A DNA stretch of 64,000 bases from Castanea sativa (GCF_040712315.1 NC_134022.1:4464001-4528000), one strand, 5' to 3'. Shown: positions 49,901 through 61,858, counted from the first letter of the stretch. A program made the numbers and translations. The notes: a model not told the origin generated them from the sequence alone.

Positions 49901-51261
49901 TAAACTATCACAGGTTCAACATCTCAAAGTCTAGAGCAAGTTCTCTTTAGCGGAACATGGCTGCACCTGAGTGCAATTAACACTAACTACTTAAGATAAT
50001 CTATTTCTACAAGCATCCAGAAAACCTAAGCTAAGAAATACATAAATGAGCCTCTTAGTCTTTATACATGAACTTAGTTACAAGAATATTATTTTCCTTG
50101 ATGAGTAGACTCTACTTCAATATCTATCATGCGAAATTCTTCCCTACTTTATATGTATAGCAAAAAAGCATTGTTGCCTCATTTCAAAACCAATGTGATG
50201 AAACTTATTCATTACACCATCGCTTGTATTAGATTAGCATTATTATTATTATTTTGTTCCTTACTCTCCTAAATTTTTTGAATTTGAAACATAGATTCAG
50301 AATTCAATCTTGATGTCAATCCATTTGCCTTTAGCTTTTAGCTTTTATGTACAGCTTTTTAAAAGCTCACTTTTCTTACTTTTTTCAAAGTATAAGTATA
50401 TTTTAACACACTTTCCAGAAAAGCAATTAGCAAAAAGCTAAATAAGTTATGCCAAATGCACATCACACTCATCAAATATAAATCCTTGATCATTTTACCT
50501 TCGTAAAAGGTAGTTTAAAAACCAAAATGGTTGCATTATGTAACACCATTCATTGTACTTCCAACAAATAGTTCATTAATACCTATAATTTTCCAGACAA
50601 TATCACTGACCAAGAACTTAGCTATGCATTTTTATAATCCCGTGAAACACCATCTCATTAAGCTTATTTTACTTTAGCCAGGCAGCCACTTTATCGTGCA
50701 TATATATATGTTATCAAATATTAATCATATCATTGAAATTAAATAATAATTTACCTCATCCTCCTGCAGCTGATCATTGATCCTCAGCTGCTGCTCCGAC
50801 AATTCAGGCTCCTGCACGCCAAACTGCAGCTCTTCCCATCTACTTAAAACACCATCCACACCCTCACTTGACTCAGACACTTCAGTTCTATCTTCTTCTT
50901 CTTCTTCTTCTTTCTCCTCCTCTTTCTCATTGACTTTCTCAGCAATACTCAAAGACCCCAGCTGATCAGAATCCAAAGAATTCAGAGAACCCACCTCAGA
51001 TTTGTCCACAGACATGGGTTTGGGTCGATGGGCACGCCGATTCTTAGACCCCCACCTGGAATTCCGACGCGTTCCTGTTGTGGGAACACTGGCGATGGTG
51101 GGTGCAGTTACAGTTGCACTTGAATCATCAGAAGGAGGACTACAAGGCGGTGAGAGGTGGTGGTGATCGGTGAGAGGCTTGACGGTCCAGACCTCTTCAT
51201 CAATTTGAAGAGGCCGGCGGTGGCGATGGTACTGCCCTCTTCTGCCGCTCCTATTATTCAT
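40915..51261 (-). CDS. RWD-RBR E3 ubiquitin ligase, RNF14-like
   Basis: Complete gene, 661 aa in seven exons on the minus strand: 51261-50755, 47973-47899, 47814-47298, 45464-45079, 42454-42228, 42123-41979 and 41043-40915. Borders are GT-AG and phases agree. Residues 1-169 are a disordered basic then acidic leader. An RWD domain begins at [12 protein letters not shown] (about 170-310). RING1 starts C358xxC361 and continues [11 protein letters not shown]; the IBR has YCPRCETPC and [16 protein letters not shown]2 has [19 protein letters not shown], with predicted catalytic Cys544 in GCNKM. The C-terminus [15 protein letters not shown]...CKQHTVG is encoded by the far exon at 41043-40915; without it the ORF would end in a spurious tail after NAKV. 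RBR ligases take ubiquitin onto that Cys before transfer. Introns hold a solo LTR and several small elements. Confidence 0.92.
41268..41640 (-). pseudogene. Exon-like coding fragments of unknown gene in RBR ligase last intron
   Basis: Two stretches read like real exons. At about 41430-41270 the frame gives [20 protein letters not shown] and [20 protein letters not shown] with a consensus donor (C|GTAAGT) at its end. At about 41624-41560 an acceptor (TTGGCTTAG) leads into [18 protein letters not shown] cannot name the protein. Codon-like texture and splice sites suggest a captured or duplicated gene piece; a skipped alternative exon of the ligase is less likely because the known exons join in frame around it. 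Confidence 0.35.
43268..43981. mobile_element. Solo LTR (714 bp) in RBR ligase intron
   Basis: Begins TGTGGGTGG and ends GGTCCCCCACA, i.e. TGTGGG...CCCACA inverted termini, and is much more GC-rich than its surroundings. Flanking pentamers GATAT and TATAT match at 4 of 5 positions, as expected for an old 5 bp duplication. A TATA-like AGAATATAAAGAGTATAAAA lies at about 43663-43682. No internal domain or second LTR, so recombination has removed the body. Orientation is uncertain. Confidence 0.7.
44849..44872. repeat. (AT)n microsatellite
   Basis: AT dinucleotide run in the RBR ligase intron. About 0.5 kb upstream, 44265-44323 ends in TTGTTGTTATTG... and AAAATTTCTGACTAAAGG, perhaps a decayed Au-SINE 3' end. 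Confidence 0.85.
46071..46746. mobile_element. Inverted-repeat element in RBR ligase intron
   Basis: GGTTTGTTTCAATGTAAAAT at the left and ATTTACGTCGAAACCAAC at the right are imperfect inverted copies (about 25 bp). The inside has an A-run, a GC-rich block near 46340-46580 with (GA)n, and no transposase. Looks like a non-autonomous DNA transposon of about 0.68 kb. Confidence 0.55.
48737..48832 (-). repeat. tRNA-derived SINE candidate
   Basis: On the minus strand: A-box-like TAGCCCAGCGGTAA, B-box-like GTTTGAACCCC, then a 3' end CCTATCAAAAAAA. The order and the TATCAAAA end fit a plant SINE. No flanking duplication found. It lies in the 2.8 kb first intron of the RBR ligase. Confidence 0.6.
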
Positions 51262-51330
51262 TGCGAATATTTGTTAAACTAACATAACATAGCGATAGTG
51301 GTGTTTTATTCATGCAATTGTTTATTTAGG

Positions 51331-51490
51331 CGGGGTTTGGATAGCAACGCGTCTGCGTTGAAACTCGCGTCTGCGTATGAGACTATTCAGCAAATATAAC
51401 TTTAATTGGATTCCACAAGTACTGAATTCAGTAAATATAATTTTAAAATTAGATTTCACGACACTTTTCACCGATAATGTTAATTGGACA
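51331..51490. mobile_element. Truncated MITE in RBR ligase promoter
   Basis: GTTTGGATAGCAACGCGTCT and CGCGTCTGCGTATGAGAC open a tract resembling the GTTTGGATAG family, lacking the far end. It starts 70 bp upstream of the ligase start codon, within the likely promoter or leader. Confidence 0.45.
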
Positions 51491-52013
51491 AACGATTGAG
51501 CGTTAGAGTTTATGTTGGATTTAACCAAAAATAGAAAGAGTTTTCGGTTGACGTGGGATCGCCAGATTCTTTCCAATGGTCCGTGTCCGAGTCCAAGGTA
51601 TAGACTGTAGTGTGTAATAATAGAGTGTGTAATAAAAATATAAAAAATAAACATTACTCAATAATAAATATTCAATAAATTATGTTCATCAAAAAATAAA
51701 TAAATTCAATAGATACAAAAAAAAAAAAAAAAAAAATTTAACCATAAAATGGTGGGGTTGCATACTTGAATCTATAGTTTGTTTGAGGTTTTCTAAAAAT
51801 AGTTGTCTAAAAATTATTTTCTATTTTTTCAATTCAAAACTAGATTTCGAAAAAATAGTGTGAGGATATTTTTAAAATAAAAAAAATATTTTTAATGGCA
51901 TAGTTATAAATAAATTGAATACAGTGGATCCTCCAAATTTGTCCAAATTCTTCTATTTCTTAAATTAAAGTGTTTATTTTTATCACAAATAAATTCTCAC
52001 CTTGAAACTTATC
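51491..52013. other. Ligase upstream flank, no gene
   Basis: AT-rich spacer between the ligase promoter and the hAT element. No gene or clear repeat boundary. Confidence 0.5.
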
Positions 52014-52458
52014 ATTTTAAGTAGGGATGGCCATGAGTAGGGTATTGGTATACCCGATTCATACCTGACTCGAAAAGTTTACCCATGGATACCCGAATAT
52101 CAATATCCATTAGTTTCCATACCTGAATCTTACCCGAATTATTATCCATGGATATCCATACCTTACCCAAAACCTGAAACCCTTTTTTTTTTTTTTTTGA
52201 TAATAATATCCATACCCGAATCTTACCTAAAACCCATAGCTTTATCTTAAAAAAGAAAAAACTAATCAATAAAAAAAAATTTAAAAAAAATAGCAGAGAT
52301 AACTTGCTACTATCAGATTGCATTTTTCTACATGCCAAAGATACTTCCATCAGTTATACGTTCAAAAACTCACAAATGCCAATGCTAAAAGTGTGCTTCA
52401 TCATGGAGATGTGGTAGTAATATTCACAGTAGAGGCAACAAGTTCAAAAACAGAATAA

Positions 52459-52846
52459 TATGGGCAAGTACAAATTATCAAACCCAACTGCAAGGACTAT
52501 TAAAAAAATGCATAAAACCAAGATTTAAACTAAATTATGATTGTACTAAGTCATTCCACAATCTTGCTGTTAAAAATGAAAGATATACTACTAAAATGCT
52601 CATTGATAAATTGATTAAACTAAGTTAATACCCAATTGCACAGTGAACTACGTACGTGGATCATGGCAACACAATCTAACTCAGATTAAGAACTCCAAAG
52701 GTATCAGAACACACATGAAATACATCCAACATATTGATTTCAAATCACACAACCAAGAAATTAATAGTATGGGCAAGTACAAATTATCAAACCCAACTGC
52801 AAGGGCTATTAAAAAAATGCATAAAACCAAGATTTAAACTAAATTA
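52459..52846. repeat. 79 bp direct duplication in hAT element
   Basis: 52459-52537 and 52768-52846 are the same 79 bp (starting TATGGGCAAGTACAAATTAT) with one difference, 309 bp apart. Noncoding, between the transposase 3' end and the element's terminus. Confidence 0.9.
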
Positions 52847-53536
52847 GAGTCAACTCTATGGATCCAAGTGAACATATCAGGGTCAACAACAAATTCTTTT
52901 AAGAACATTAAATATTAAATATCTTTGAAAGACGACTGCTTATCAACTTACTTCATGGAACCTATCAACACAAAGTCGATCAAGCAGCATCTAAAACATC
53001 AAGGCCTAAACTGAATAAAAGTCATCTAAACTCTATTACATACTATCATCAGAAAATACTACTATTTCCATGGTAGTGAACATCAACATGTAAAATTGCA
53101 TCAAAACTTAGGTCTATGTTTTGCAAAGTCCACATCTTCTGCAAGTTGCTTTCCTGCGCTGGGAACACCAAATATTTGTCAACAGTCACCACAAATTCAC
53201 CAGAAAGAGCTCTTAAAAAAAAAGCAGCAGAGAAAACAAAGGTAACAAAGGTAAACAGAGAACATACCAGTAATGTTCTTATCCCTTGGAACATCAACTA
53301 ATAGTGCAAGACCTGTCAAATTAGTATTTTTGAGCTTATGGATTTGTCAATTTATGTATAACAAATGTACTTCAATAATTATTATTCAATTTATGTATAA
53401 CAAACTTAGGTCTATATTCAGATTTCTGTAGTATGCATTATGCCTCTCTCTAATTAGCATATCATTCTAACTCTACCTAAACTAAAGTACCAGTTTCCAA
53501 ACATAGACCAAAATCAAGGAAAATAATACTTGTCCA

Positions 53537-55761
53537 TTAGTCTGAAAGCTCCATGGCATGACTTTCCTCCACTTCATTTTCTTCATAATCATCAAGAATG
53601 ATTTGAATGGTAGCATGTACACCTTTAAGTTCGCTCCATAACCAACTCTGCCCAGACATCAATGCTTCTAAGGTATCATGATGAAGACGGCTATGGTGTG
53701 GACTCAACAATCTCCCGCTAGTGCTAAAAGCCGACTCTGAGGCAACTGTTGTCATAGGAATGGCCAAACTATCCCTTGCAATGCGTTCCAAGATAGGATA
53801 CTTACTACCATTTTGCTTACATCAACCCAAAACATCAAATTGTTCAGTTCTAGGTGACACTTTCTCACTAGCATAAAGTTCAAACTCCGATATAATATCC
53901 CTACTCCTTTGGCCTATGTTAGTAGTCGCATTACTAACAAACAAATCATAATCCCTCATTGTATCATCATGTTCATGTGTAGCACTTGATGTAGATGTAG
54001 AAGATGAAGCTTAAGAAAAAATGACTGCTCTATCAATGTTTTCTATGTCATACTCCGCAAATAACTCAAAAAGAAGGTTCTTAACCTTGTCAATTTCTTC
54101 GTTAGCCTTACTACCGTACATTTTATTAAAATAAAATGTCAATAACATCAATTTATATCTTGGATCTAAAACAATAGTCAAACTCATGATGTCATGAACG
54201 TCACTCCAATATTTATCAAACTTAGCTAACATCTTTGTTGCCATTTTCTTAACTAACTCATCTTCACTTGAAAGCCACTGATTTAATTCCATCTTCAACT
54301 AGAAGACTGAAGGAAAATAATGATTAGCCGTAGGGTAGGCAGTAACAGAAAGCAACTCAGTAACTTTATGAAAGTAACCCAACTTCTCACAAACAATTTG
54401 TGCTACCTCCCAATCCCTATTAGTTGGAGCAGACTGATACTGAGGCTCACAACACAGTAAACGGGGAAATACATCTTTATAAATCAAGGCAGTTGAAAGC
54501 ATCAAATATGTGGAGTTCCAACGAGTCCTACAATCAAGTACCAATTCCTTAGTACTTGCAATATGTGATTGGCAAGATATTTTTTCAAAAATTTCTGCTC
54601 TTTTTGGTGCTCGTGTCCAAAAATATACACTACTTCAAACCTTCTCAATACCATCACCAATTACATTCAAACCCTCTTGAACAACCAAATTCAGAATTTG
54701 TGCTACACAACGCACATGCAACAATTTTCCACCTAAAATAAGTGAACTAGCTTGAAGCTTATCCGAAACAAGTTTCATCATGCCATCATTGTTGCTAGCA
54801 TTATCTACAGTTATGGCAGATAACTTCAAATCAATGTTCCAATCAGAAAGACACTCCAAAAGGATTTTAGAAAGAGAATACTTATCATGTAGAGATGGCA
54901 TACGAATAAACCTAAAAAAAATAAACATAAATATGGTTAACGAAAGAAAGCAGAAAGTTAATAAGCTTGCTTGAGAATCTAAAAACTAGTACAACAAAAT
55001 GACCCCAAAGAAAAAAAAAAAAAAAACCTTATAACTCGGCTTTCCAAAGTCCAAGAGCCATTTATATAGTGCGCTGAGATTACCATGAATGACCTCTTAC
55101 TGTTGTTTGCAATCCACAAGTCCGTTATGATTGCAACTTTACTTGCATTCTTGTCAATTTCTAGCATAGTCTTCTGCTTCTTTTCATTATAAATTTTTTT
55201 GATATCTCGCTTCAATGTGTTTCTTCCTACTATCTTAAAATTTGGCCAAAAGCCACCAACAAAATCCCGAAACCCAACATGATCAACAATTGCAAGAGGG
55301 TACTCATGCAAAATGACCATTCGAGCAAGATCCCTCCTTGAAGCCTTCTGATCCTCTTCATTAAAAACACTAGGGCTTGAGATCCCTTTACTTCTTGTCC
55401 TATTGTGTTGTTTGACAAGAACTTGCTTCCTAATATCTGTTACTTCCCTCGGAGGACTTGCTTCCCTTGGAGCACTTGGACAACTTTTTGATATGTGCAG
55501 TTTTAAATGAGTCGTCCCTGATGTACTTGCTCCAGCCATAAGTCTTTCACAGTAGTTGCATTGGGCCTTAACTTTCCCATCAATATTCTTTTTCTTAAAA
55601 TGATTCCATACGTCTGAAGTTGTTCTTCTTTTAGTGCCTTGTTGTTGTGGATTCTCAACCGGAACAGACTCAACTTCCTCTCCAAACAACGATTGTGATT
55701 CTGATGTCGTGCTAGTTGGGGGCCTTGGGGCTGGGGTTGAGGCAGAGGATGTGGTAGACAT
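53537..55761 (-). pseudogene. hAT transposase (zf-BED, RICESLEEPER-like), inactivated
   Basis: Exon 55761-55028 has a BED zinc finger (VWNHFKKK, CNYCERLM, TTHLKLHISKSCP) and the first catalytic region (ITDLWIANN). A 116 nt intron ends at 54912; from 54911 the second region ITVDNASNND follows, then CRTRWNSTYLML, the DUF4413 stretch LAKFDKYW, and the C-terminal dimerisation motif ASESAFSTSGRLLSPHHSRL. Four in-frame stops break it: after GIEKV (about 54633), after FPSVF (54299-54301), after AVIFS (about 54011) and in FDVLG (about 53814). RICESLEEPER/DAYSLEEPER proteins are domesticated relatives, but these stops argue for a dead transposase. A (GA)n tract at 55776-55812 sits just before its ATG. 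Confidence 0.9.
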
Positions 55762-55771
55762 GTAGGCAACT

Positions 55772-55815
<44 letters not shown>

Positions 55816-56087
55816 TAATTACTGATAAATCTGGTTAAAGTCCGTAAATACATAAAAATTAAAATTTTATACCCATCTGTACAACGTTTTTTACCTATCA
55901 AAAAAAAATCAAAAATCAAAATTTGAAACTTGAACCATTAAACAATTGTACATTTGTGCTAGATATATTTTGAATTGAACTCAGCTGTCTCACACATAAA
56001 GTTGAAGACTTGGGAATTTAAGTTAGTTTAATTTTTCTAATTTTTACTCAGAACCCAATAACCAACACATCATCATCTTTTGTTTTC

Positions 56088-56640
56088 CCACCAATTTCTC
56101 TGCAACCAAACAGCAGAAACAACATTGAACTTATACCCATCAGAGACAAAGTACACCCACATCAGAAAAACAACTGAACATCCCAAAAGTCCATAAACAA
56201 ATTAAAAAACAAAAATTGAACTTATGCCCATCTTTTTTCCACCAATTTCTCCGCAGCCAAACAGCGGTAACAAGTAACAACATTAAACTCATACCCATCA
56301 CAGAAAAACCACACCCACATCAGAAGAACAACTGAACATCCCAAAAAGTCCATGAACACATAAAAATCAAAAATTGAACTTATGCCCATCTTTTTTTCCC
56401 AACAATTTCTAAGCAACCAAATAGGATAAACAACATTGAACTCATACCCATCAGAGACAAACCACACCCACATTAGAAAAACAGTTGAACATCCCAAAAA
56501 TTCCATAAACCCAAAAAAAAAAAAAAAATTGAACTTATTCCCATCTGTATTTTCCCCAATTTCTAAGCAACCAAATAGCAGTAACAACATTGAACTCATA
56601 CCCATCAGAGACAAACCACACCCGCATCATAAAAACAACT
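56088..56640. repeat. Minisatellite, ~150-160 bp unit, about 3.5 copies
   Basis: CAATTTCT...GCA(A/G)CCAAA(C/T)AG followed by AACATTGAACTCATACCCAT and CAACTGAACATCCCAAAA recurs with starts near 56092, 56242, 56402 and 56556. It lies between the captured kinase exon and the transposase in the hAT element. Confidence 0.85.
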
Positions 56641-56706
56641 GAACATCCCAAAAGAAGTCCCTAAAAACAATAATACACACGATTGATAGGAAGAAATTGG
56701 GCTTGC

Positions 56707-56880
56707 CTGGAAACCGTTACGGTTTAACTGTTTGATAGCGACTTCGATTTTGGAATTAGAAACCCTAACAAGGCCTCTGAAGACGCACCCAAACCCACCT
56801 TCCCCAATCAACAACGACCTGCTAAACCCTCTGGTTGCCGATTTCAACTCCGAGAAGCTGAACACTCGCAAATCGTTGGC
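56707..56880 (-). pseudogene. Captured receptor-like cytoplasmic kinase exon (RLCK VII/PBL-like)
   Basis: Translates as ANDLRVFSFSELKSATRGFS and continues to GEGGFGCVFRG (glycine-rich ATP loop), VAIKQL (the invariant lysine) and NRNGFQ. This matches the start of the kinase domain in PCRK1/PBL-type RLCKs. The exon ends at CAG|GCAAGC, a GC-AG type donor, where such genes have an intron. Only this exon is present, with no catalytic loop or activation segment, and the frame upstream meets a TAA. It lies inside a hAT element on the same strand as the transposase, so it is a transduplicated host fragment. Confidence 0.75.
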
Positions 56881-57196
56881 TTAGCCGAGTCAGAACAGAG
56901 AGAGAAAAAGAGTGACGGTGAGGAAAGGAGAGGAGAGGCAGAGAGAGTGTCTGAGTGTGAGTGACAGGAGGATGAGGAGAGAGAGTGTTTGAGTGTGAGA
57001 GAGGTTTAGGGTTTTTTTTTTTTAAATACGGGTCGAGTATGGATAATATCCATACCCTACCCGAATAATTCGGGTAATATCCATACCCTACCCGGTTAAG
57101 CTCTACCCATGAAGAACCGGGTATTACCCGGAACATTTGGATCGGATAGGGTTGGATATCCATTACCCAATGGGTATGGCCATCCCTAATTTTAAG

Positions 57197-59386
57197 GAAG
57201 GAAGGGTACATTAGTTCTACTGTCACACTTCAATTTTGAAGCTTTTCATTATCCCAAAAAAAAAAATCTATACATTACTTTTTGTAGAATAATTTTTTTT
57301 AAAATCTCAAAGTAAAAATAGTCTTCCAAACATCATTTTTTTTTTCAATATTTTGAAAATTTTTCTTAAAAGTGGGAGTTAAATGCATGTAATGTAAAAA
57401 CAATTCTTTAAAAACTAGTTTCACATTCAGTTTTTTGAAAATTATTTTCATACTATTTTAAAAACAAAATCGAAAATTCTCCTACCAAATAGGCCCTCAA
57501 TATGTAAAATACAAAAATGACCCTTGAGATTTGGGCTATTATTCGGTCTTTTAAAAAATATTTAATTTGTTACACATTTTTGCTCAAAACTGTAACACCC
57601 CGACTCAACTTTATAATTAAACTATGTGTTTAAATGGTTAAGTTATTAGATATATAGTTGTTGTTGTTTAATTAAGTGTTTAAGGTAAGAGGTTTATGTG
57701 CTAAGTTTTTTTTATAGTTGGGTCTTTATAGAAGTGTGAGTCATCATCCCATTTTCCTTTATGCATACACGTGCCCCCAAAAATCTTCTCCCTTATCTTT
57801 TCTTGGCTGCCACCAGAAATTTCCTTGGTCCTTTCTTTTCTCCGTTCTTTTCTTATTTCTTGGTTCTCATCGGCTGCACCTTATTTACTCTTTGACTTTT
57901 CAAGACAACTAGAATATCCAAGAACTCTCTCTTCCTCTCATTTTCCCACGGGTCCACACAAATCAGAATTCTCACTTCAACTTTACTCTCTTTTCTCTTA
58001 AGGAAAGAGCTAGAAGCTCTCTTAAATCTCTCTTCTCAACCCCACGGGTCCACACCTCAAAGGGAAAATAAAGCTCCATATAATTTATTCTTCATACTCT
58101 CTCAAAGAAACTAGAAAATCAAAGACTCTCTCAAGCTCTCTACCTCTCATACTTTCGGGTCTAGCCACTAGGAAAGGGAAATCCTTTCATGCAAGAGTGA
58201 TTCAACTTCTATTTCCCCTCAAGAACAAGAAATTTGGTAAGGGTTCTAGCTACTCTCATCTTAGAATCCATGATTCTTTAAAGAATTTTAGTAATGGTAT
58301 TTGTGGTTTGTGAAATTAGGAAATCATGAACTTATAAGTCTCTATATATCTATATATATGTATATATATATATATACACATATGGTGTTTTAAGAAGATT
58401 TGGAACTGTGTTGATGGTTTGTTGAATGTAAATTAGGGTTTTTACTAATTAATGATGATATAGGATTAAGGAAGTAAGATAAAGTTAGGGTGAGTACTGT
58501 TGATGTTACTGCTGGGATTTTTGTTATATTTAATTTTGCTCTAAATGGTTAAATGATTGTATATAAGTGTTTTATAACATGTCTAATGAGTGTATAAAAA
58601 TCCCCATATGATAATAAGACTATTTGCAATCATTTTATAATTTTACAAGAAAACGTTTCAAAGCTGTCACTGAGACAGATTCTGTGTTTACACATGGTAA
58701 ATTATGTAATAAATCATATACAGTGAATTAGGATGCTAGGAGTATTTTTTTATGAATTCTAAGACAAATATGGTTCTAATGGAAGTGGTCTCACAGTATT
58801 TGGATCAATATTAAAATAATGGTGTAATTTCTAAATTGCATGAAATTCTGTCAGGACAGATTTGAGTATGCTGTATTGTATGATTTTTAGTAAATTATGG
58901 TTTTATGCTTTGACTCCAAAATTGATATAGTATTTACTATACATCCAGAGGAGTTTCTCTGTAAAATTTCATGAAGTTTGGATGTGAATTGATAGCCCAT
59001 TTGTATTTTATAAGTGGAGTATATGCTGCTGGAATAAAACAGAGAACAGTAAGGGACATGCCTAACTTTGAGGATTTAATTCTAAAGTTAGGGTGAATGA
59101 TTTGAGCTATAATTTATTATGCTCATAATTTGGTATATCTAGATCATAGCTTAATTTTTATACTTTGGTTCAAGGTTTAGTACTCAAAGGAGGGGTTCTA
59201 AACCATTCTACTGTTTTTCATGTTGCCATATGAGTGTATATGGTTATATGACTATGCTTAAAAGAGTTTATGTTTATGCATGCATTATTGCCCTAATCTT
59301 AAAGCACATTTTTAAATGAAGTTGGCTCTTTTAGAGACATGAGATTAATGTGTGAATGTTGGTTTCTCTATGAAAGCTCGGAATTG
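57197..59386. repeat. Noncoding, possibly retrotransposon-derived
   Basis: No gene. 57592-57602 reads TGTAACACCCCG, a common start of plant LTRs, followed by a pyrimidine-rich leader-like tract (57770-58240) with repeated CCCACGGGTCCACAC. No matching 3' LTR end is visible. An AT microsatellite lies at 58336-58379. Confidence 0.35.
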
Positions 59387-60445
59387 TGTAAAAAACACAA
59401 GAGCTTGTTTAGACCCCACATTAAAATTACGGCTCAATTGATTTTACTTTAACTTATCTAAGTGCGGAAACAAGAGTAAATGTGAGCAAACAACTAATAG
59501 ACTACTCTAAACCATATTTAACAATACACAACAGTAAAAAGAAAGCTAAAAGAGTAGGGAAGAGAGATGCAAACACAAGATAACACGTCGATGTGTTATC
59601 GAAGAGGAAATCGAAGAATTCGGTGAAAAACCTCTCCGCCGCCCTCCAAGCGGTAATCGATCCACTAGAGAATATAGTTGGAGTGCATGAATAACAAAAG
59701 ACCATCCAAGCCTAGTCTACCCAATGTACTTGAGCCCTTCAAGCTCCTGCTACCAACGGACTTCACGGAGTCATGTCTTCTCTAGCTTTCCGGATCCTGC
59801 AATGCGCCCGATTGCGTCCGCCAAAACTTGGCTTCTTCCAATGCTTCCCAGCAGCACCAAAAACTCACTGAACACTCAGTATGGGTGTGGTAAGTGTTTG
59901 GGCTATCAACCTCTCAAGGATTTAGAAATGGAGAGGTAAGAGTAGAGGAAAACCACAATGGATTGTGTGAAGAATTATGGGTATGACAATCTCACACTCT
60001 CAAGGGTTGAGGCTAGGGTTTTCTCTTCTGAAAAGCTCTCTACTCAATATGTACATAATGATGGTATATATAGTGTGGTTGAGAATGTAGTGGAGCATAT
60101 AGGACAAAATAACAAAACAGACTGTTTCGCGGGTGTCTCGCGGGAATGCCTTACTCGCGAGACACTTGCGAAAACCAGCTGTCACCATCTATCATGACTC
60201 TTCGCATTCCAGTCATGTGCAGGGCACATGCATTACTTCGCGGGATGCTTAGTTGCGAGATACCTGCGAGAATTCTTCTGCCTTCAAAAACTTGAGTCTT
60301 CACATTCTCTCTCTCTCTCTAACACACAACCCTTACAATAAAATCTCACATAAAATACAGGGTATAAAAGATTGAATAAAATTACAATCAAATTTGGCAC
60401 GGAATTAAAGCCAATGCAAAAACAGTTGTAAATCACTACTTTACA
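59387..60445 (-). repeat. Possible LTR-like insertion
   Basis: A ~1.06 kb GC-richer block with short inverted termini TGTAAA and TTTACA. On the minus strand it has a TATA-like ATATATA (about 60066), and near one end a (CT)n run (60308-60322). At 60125-60280 GTCTCGCGGG...CTCGCGAGACACTTGCGA forms a CG-rich hairpin. No convincing target duplication (AATTG versus CTCTA), so the LTR reading is tentative. Confidence 0.3.
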
Positions 60446-60970
60446 CTCTACGATTTAGTACATCATGTTGTTTGATTAATGTATTTTGTGTTTGTGGAAA
60501 CCTCGTTGAGGTGGGATTAGGATTTCCTTGATTTTAAGATATAGGTTTTGAGATGAATGCGTAAGTTTATGATAAGAAGTAATTGATAGTAATAAGCTTT
60601 AATATTTGGTTTAGGTGTTACCAGTACCCAAGGTTAAGCTCCTTCGACTTTAGACTCTCGGTTCCTCTGCTTTCAGGTAAGGGATAAGTTATATGGGCAT
60701 TTGGTAAGTCATGAGGTTATTTTAAAGTATATGATGCATTAAAAGGTTTTTTATTAGAGATATGGCATATAATCATGTTTCAGTGTTCGTGAACTTTCGA
60801 AACCTTATGTATATGATTTAAGCATATTGATGATGTCACTAATTCCACGAACATGGTGTTTAAAGGAAACAATCGAAATACTTTTATTGTGAAATATTAT
60901 CCAAACTATGAATTTTAGTATGATGTATAAGTAAGAAATGTTTTCGGGTTATGTTCTCTGTCTTAGCAAC
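60446..60970. other. Intergenic, no gene
   Basis: No supported feature. It may be the continuation of the 57.2-59.4 kb tract interrupted by the LTR-like block. Confidence 0.4.
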
Positions 60971-61070
60971 CAGGGGCGGAGCCAAGGGGGGGGTCGAGGA
61001 GGGGCAAATGCCCCCCTGACCTTCCTCCAAACAGTCTAATGACCCCCCTGCCAGATTTTTAGTTAGTTTG
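60971..61070 (+). mobile_element. hAT-type terminus, orphan
   Basis: CAGGGGCGGAGCCAAGG at 60971 is the well-known terminal sequence of a plant hAT family, followed by the GGGGCAAATGCCCC palindrome and CCCCCCTG repeats. The opposite end (ending GGCTCCGCCCCTG) is not found in the window, so it is a solo end or truncated copy. Confidence 0.6.
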
Positions 61071-61757
61071 CTGTTTTTAACCAAGAGCCAAGAGACAAGT
61101 ATTACAATTTATTTTGCTAAGAAAAGATAAGTTTTACATTTTATTTGAAAAAAAAAAAGGAAAAAAAAAAAAGCAAACTGATAACTTAATTATAGACTCA
61201 TGATTGGTTTTTTTTTTTAGATAATTATTAGAAGTCTTACGACACTTTTGGTGTTTTACAATAATTGAAAATCAATATTTTTGAGGGAATCTCAATGAGC
61301 TAATCCACAGGTTTTATGGGCCAACAAGTTGCTATTGCTGCAAAGTTTCAAAAGGTGGGAAATACACTTTGTTTTAAAGTCATGAAACAGGGGAGTTTCA
61401 CTCTAGCTCCCTTAGCTCTCTGAAGTTTTGAATTTAAAGTGTCTAGAGGAAATCCTTACTAGTTTTTAAGATGTGTTTAAAGTCACATCATTTTCAAAGG
61501 TTTTTTATAACTTTTGTTTGTTCTAATCAAAGTCATCTATAGCCAAGGTTCATTTTGACGTTTTTGCATTTATAATTCAAAATCATGAACACAATTTTAG
61601 CTATGTGTTTTGTACACATGCTTTTCCTTATGATGGTGTGGTGAATTGTCAGTGTGAACCATTGTTTCAATCTCTTCCATAGCTCTCTCAATGATATTTG
61701 GTGCTTTTACATCTTGTTCTTCTTAAAGAAGAGAAAAAAAGAAAAAGAAAAAAAAAA
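61071..61757. other. Intergenic, no gene
   Basis: AT-rich with poly-A/G-A runs (61143-61172 and 61725-61758). No gene. Confidence 0.5.
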
Positions 61758-61858
61758 AGAGGATGAAACTCAAATTTTCACTCCCAATTTTACATACATG
61801 TAATTTTTATTAGATTCTCAGTTCGCAGCATAAACAAATATAAACTCAAAAGCATTTT

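Larger units (their letters stand above)
52022..57188 (-). mobile_element. hAT transposon, 5167 bp
   Basis: The ends TAGGGATGGCCAT and ATGGCCATCCCTA are perfect inverted copies, and exact 8 bp direct repeats ATTTTAAG flank them at 52014-52021 and 57189-57196, the hallmark of hAT insertion. Subterminal regions on both sides are filled with TACCCGAA/CCATACC repeats (52050-52240 and 57025-57175), probable transposase binding sites. Inside, all on the minus strand, are a decayed zf-BED hAT transposase (55761-53537), a captured kinase exon (56880-56707) and a minisatellite. The perfect target duplication says the insertion is not very old, although the transposase is dead, so it was probably moved in trans. 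Confidence 0.93.
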
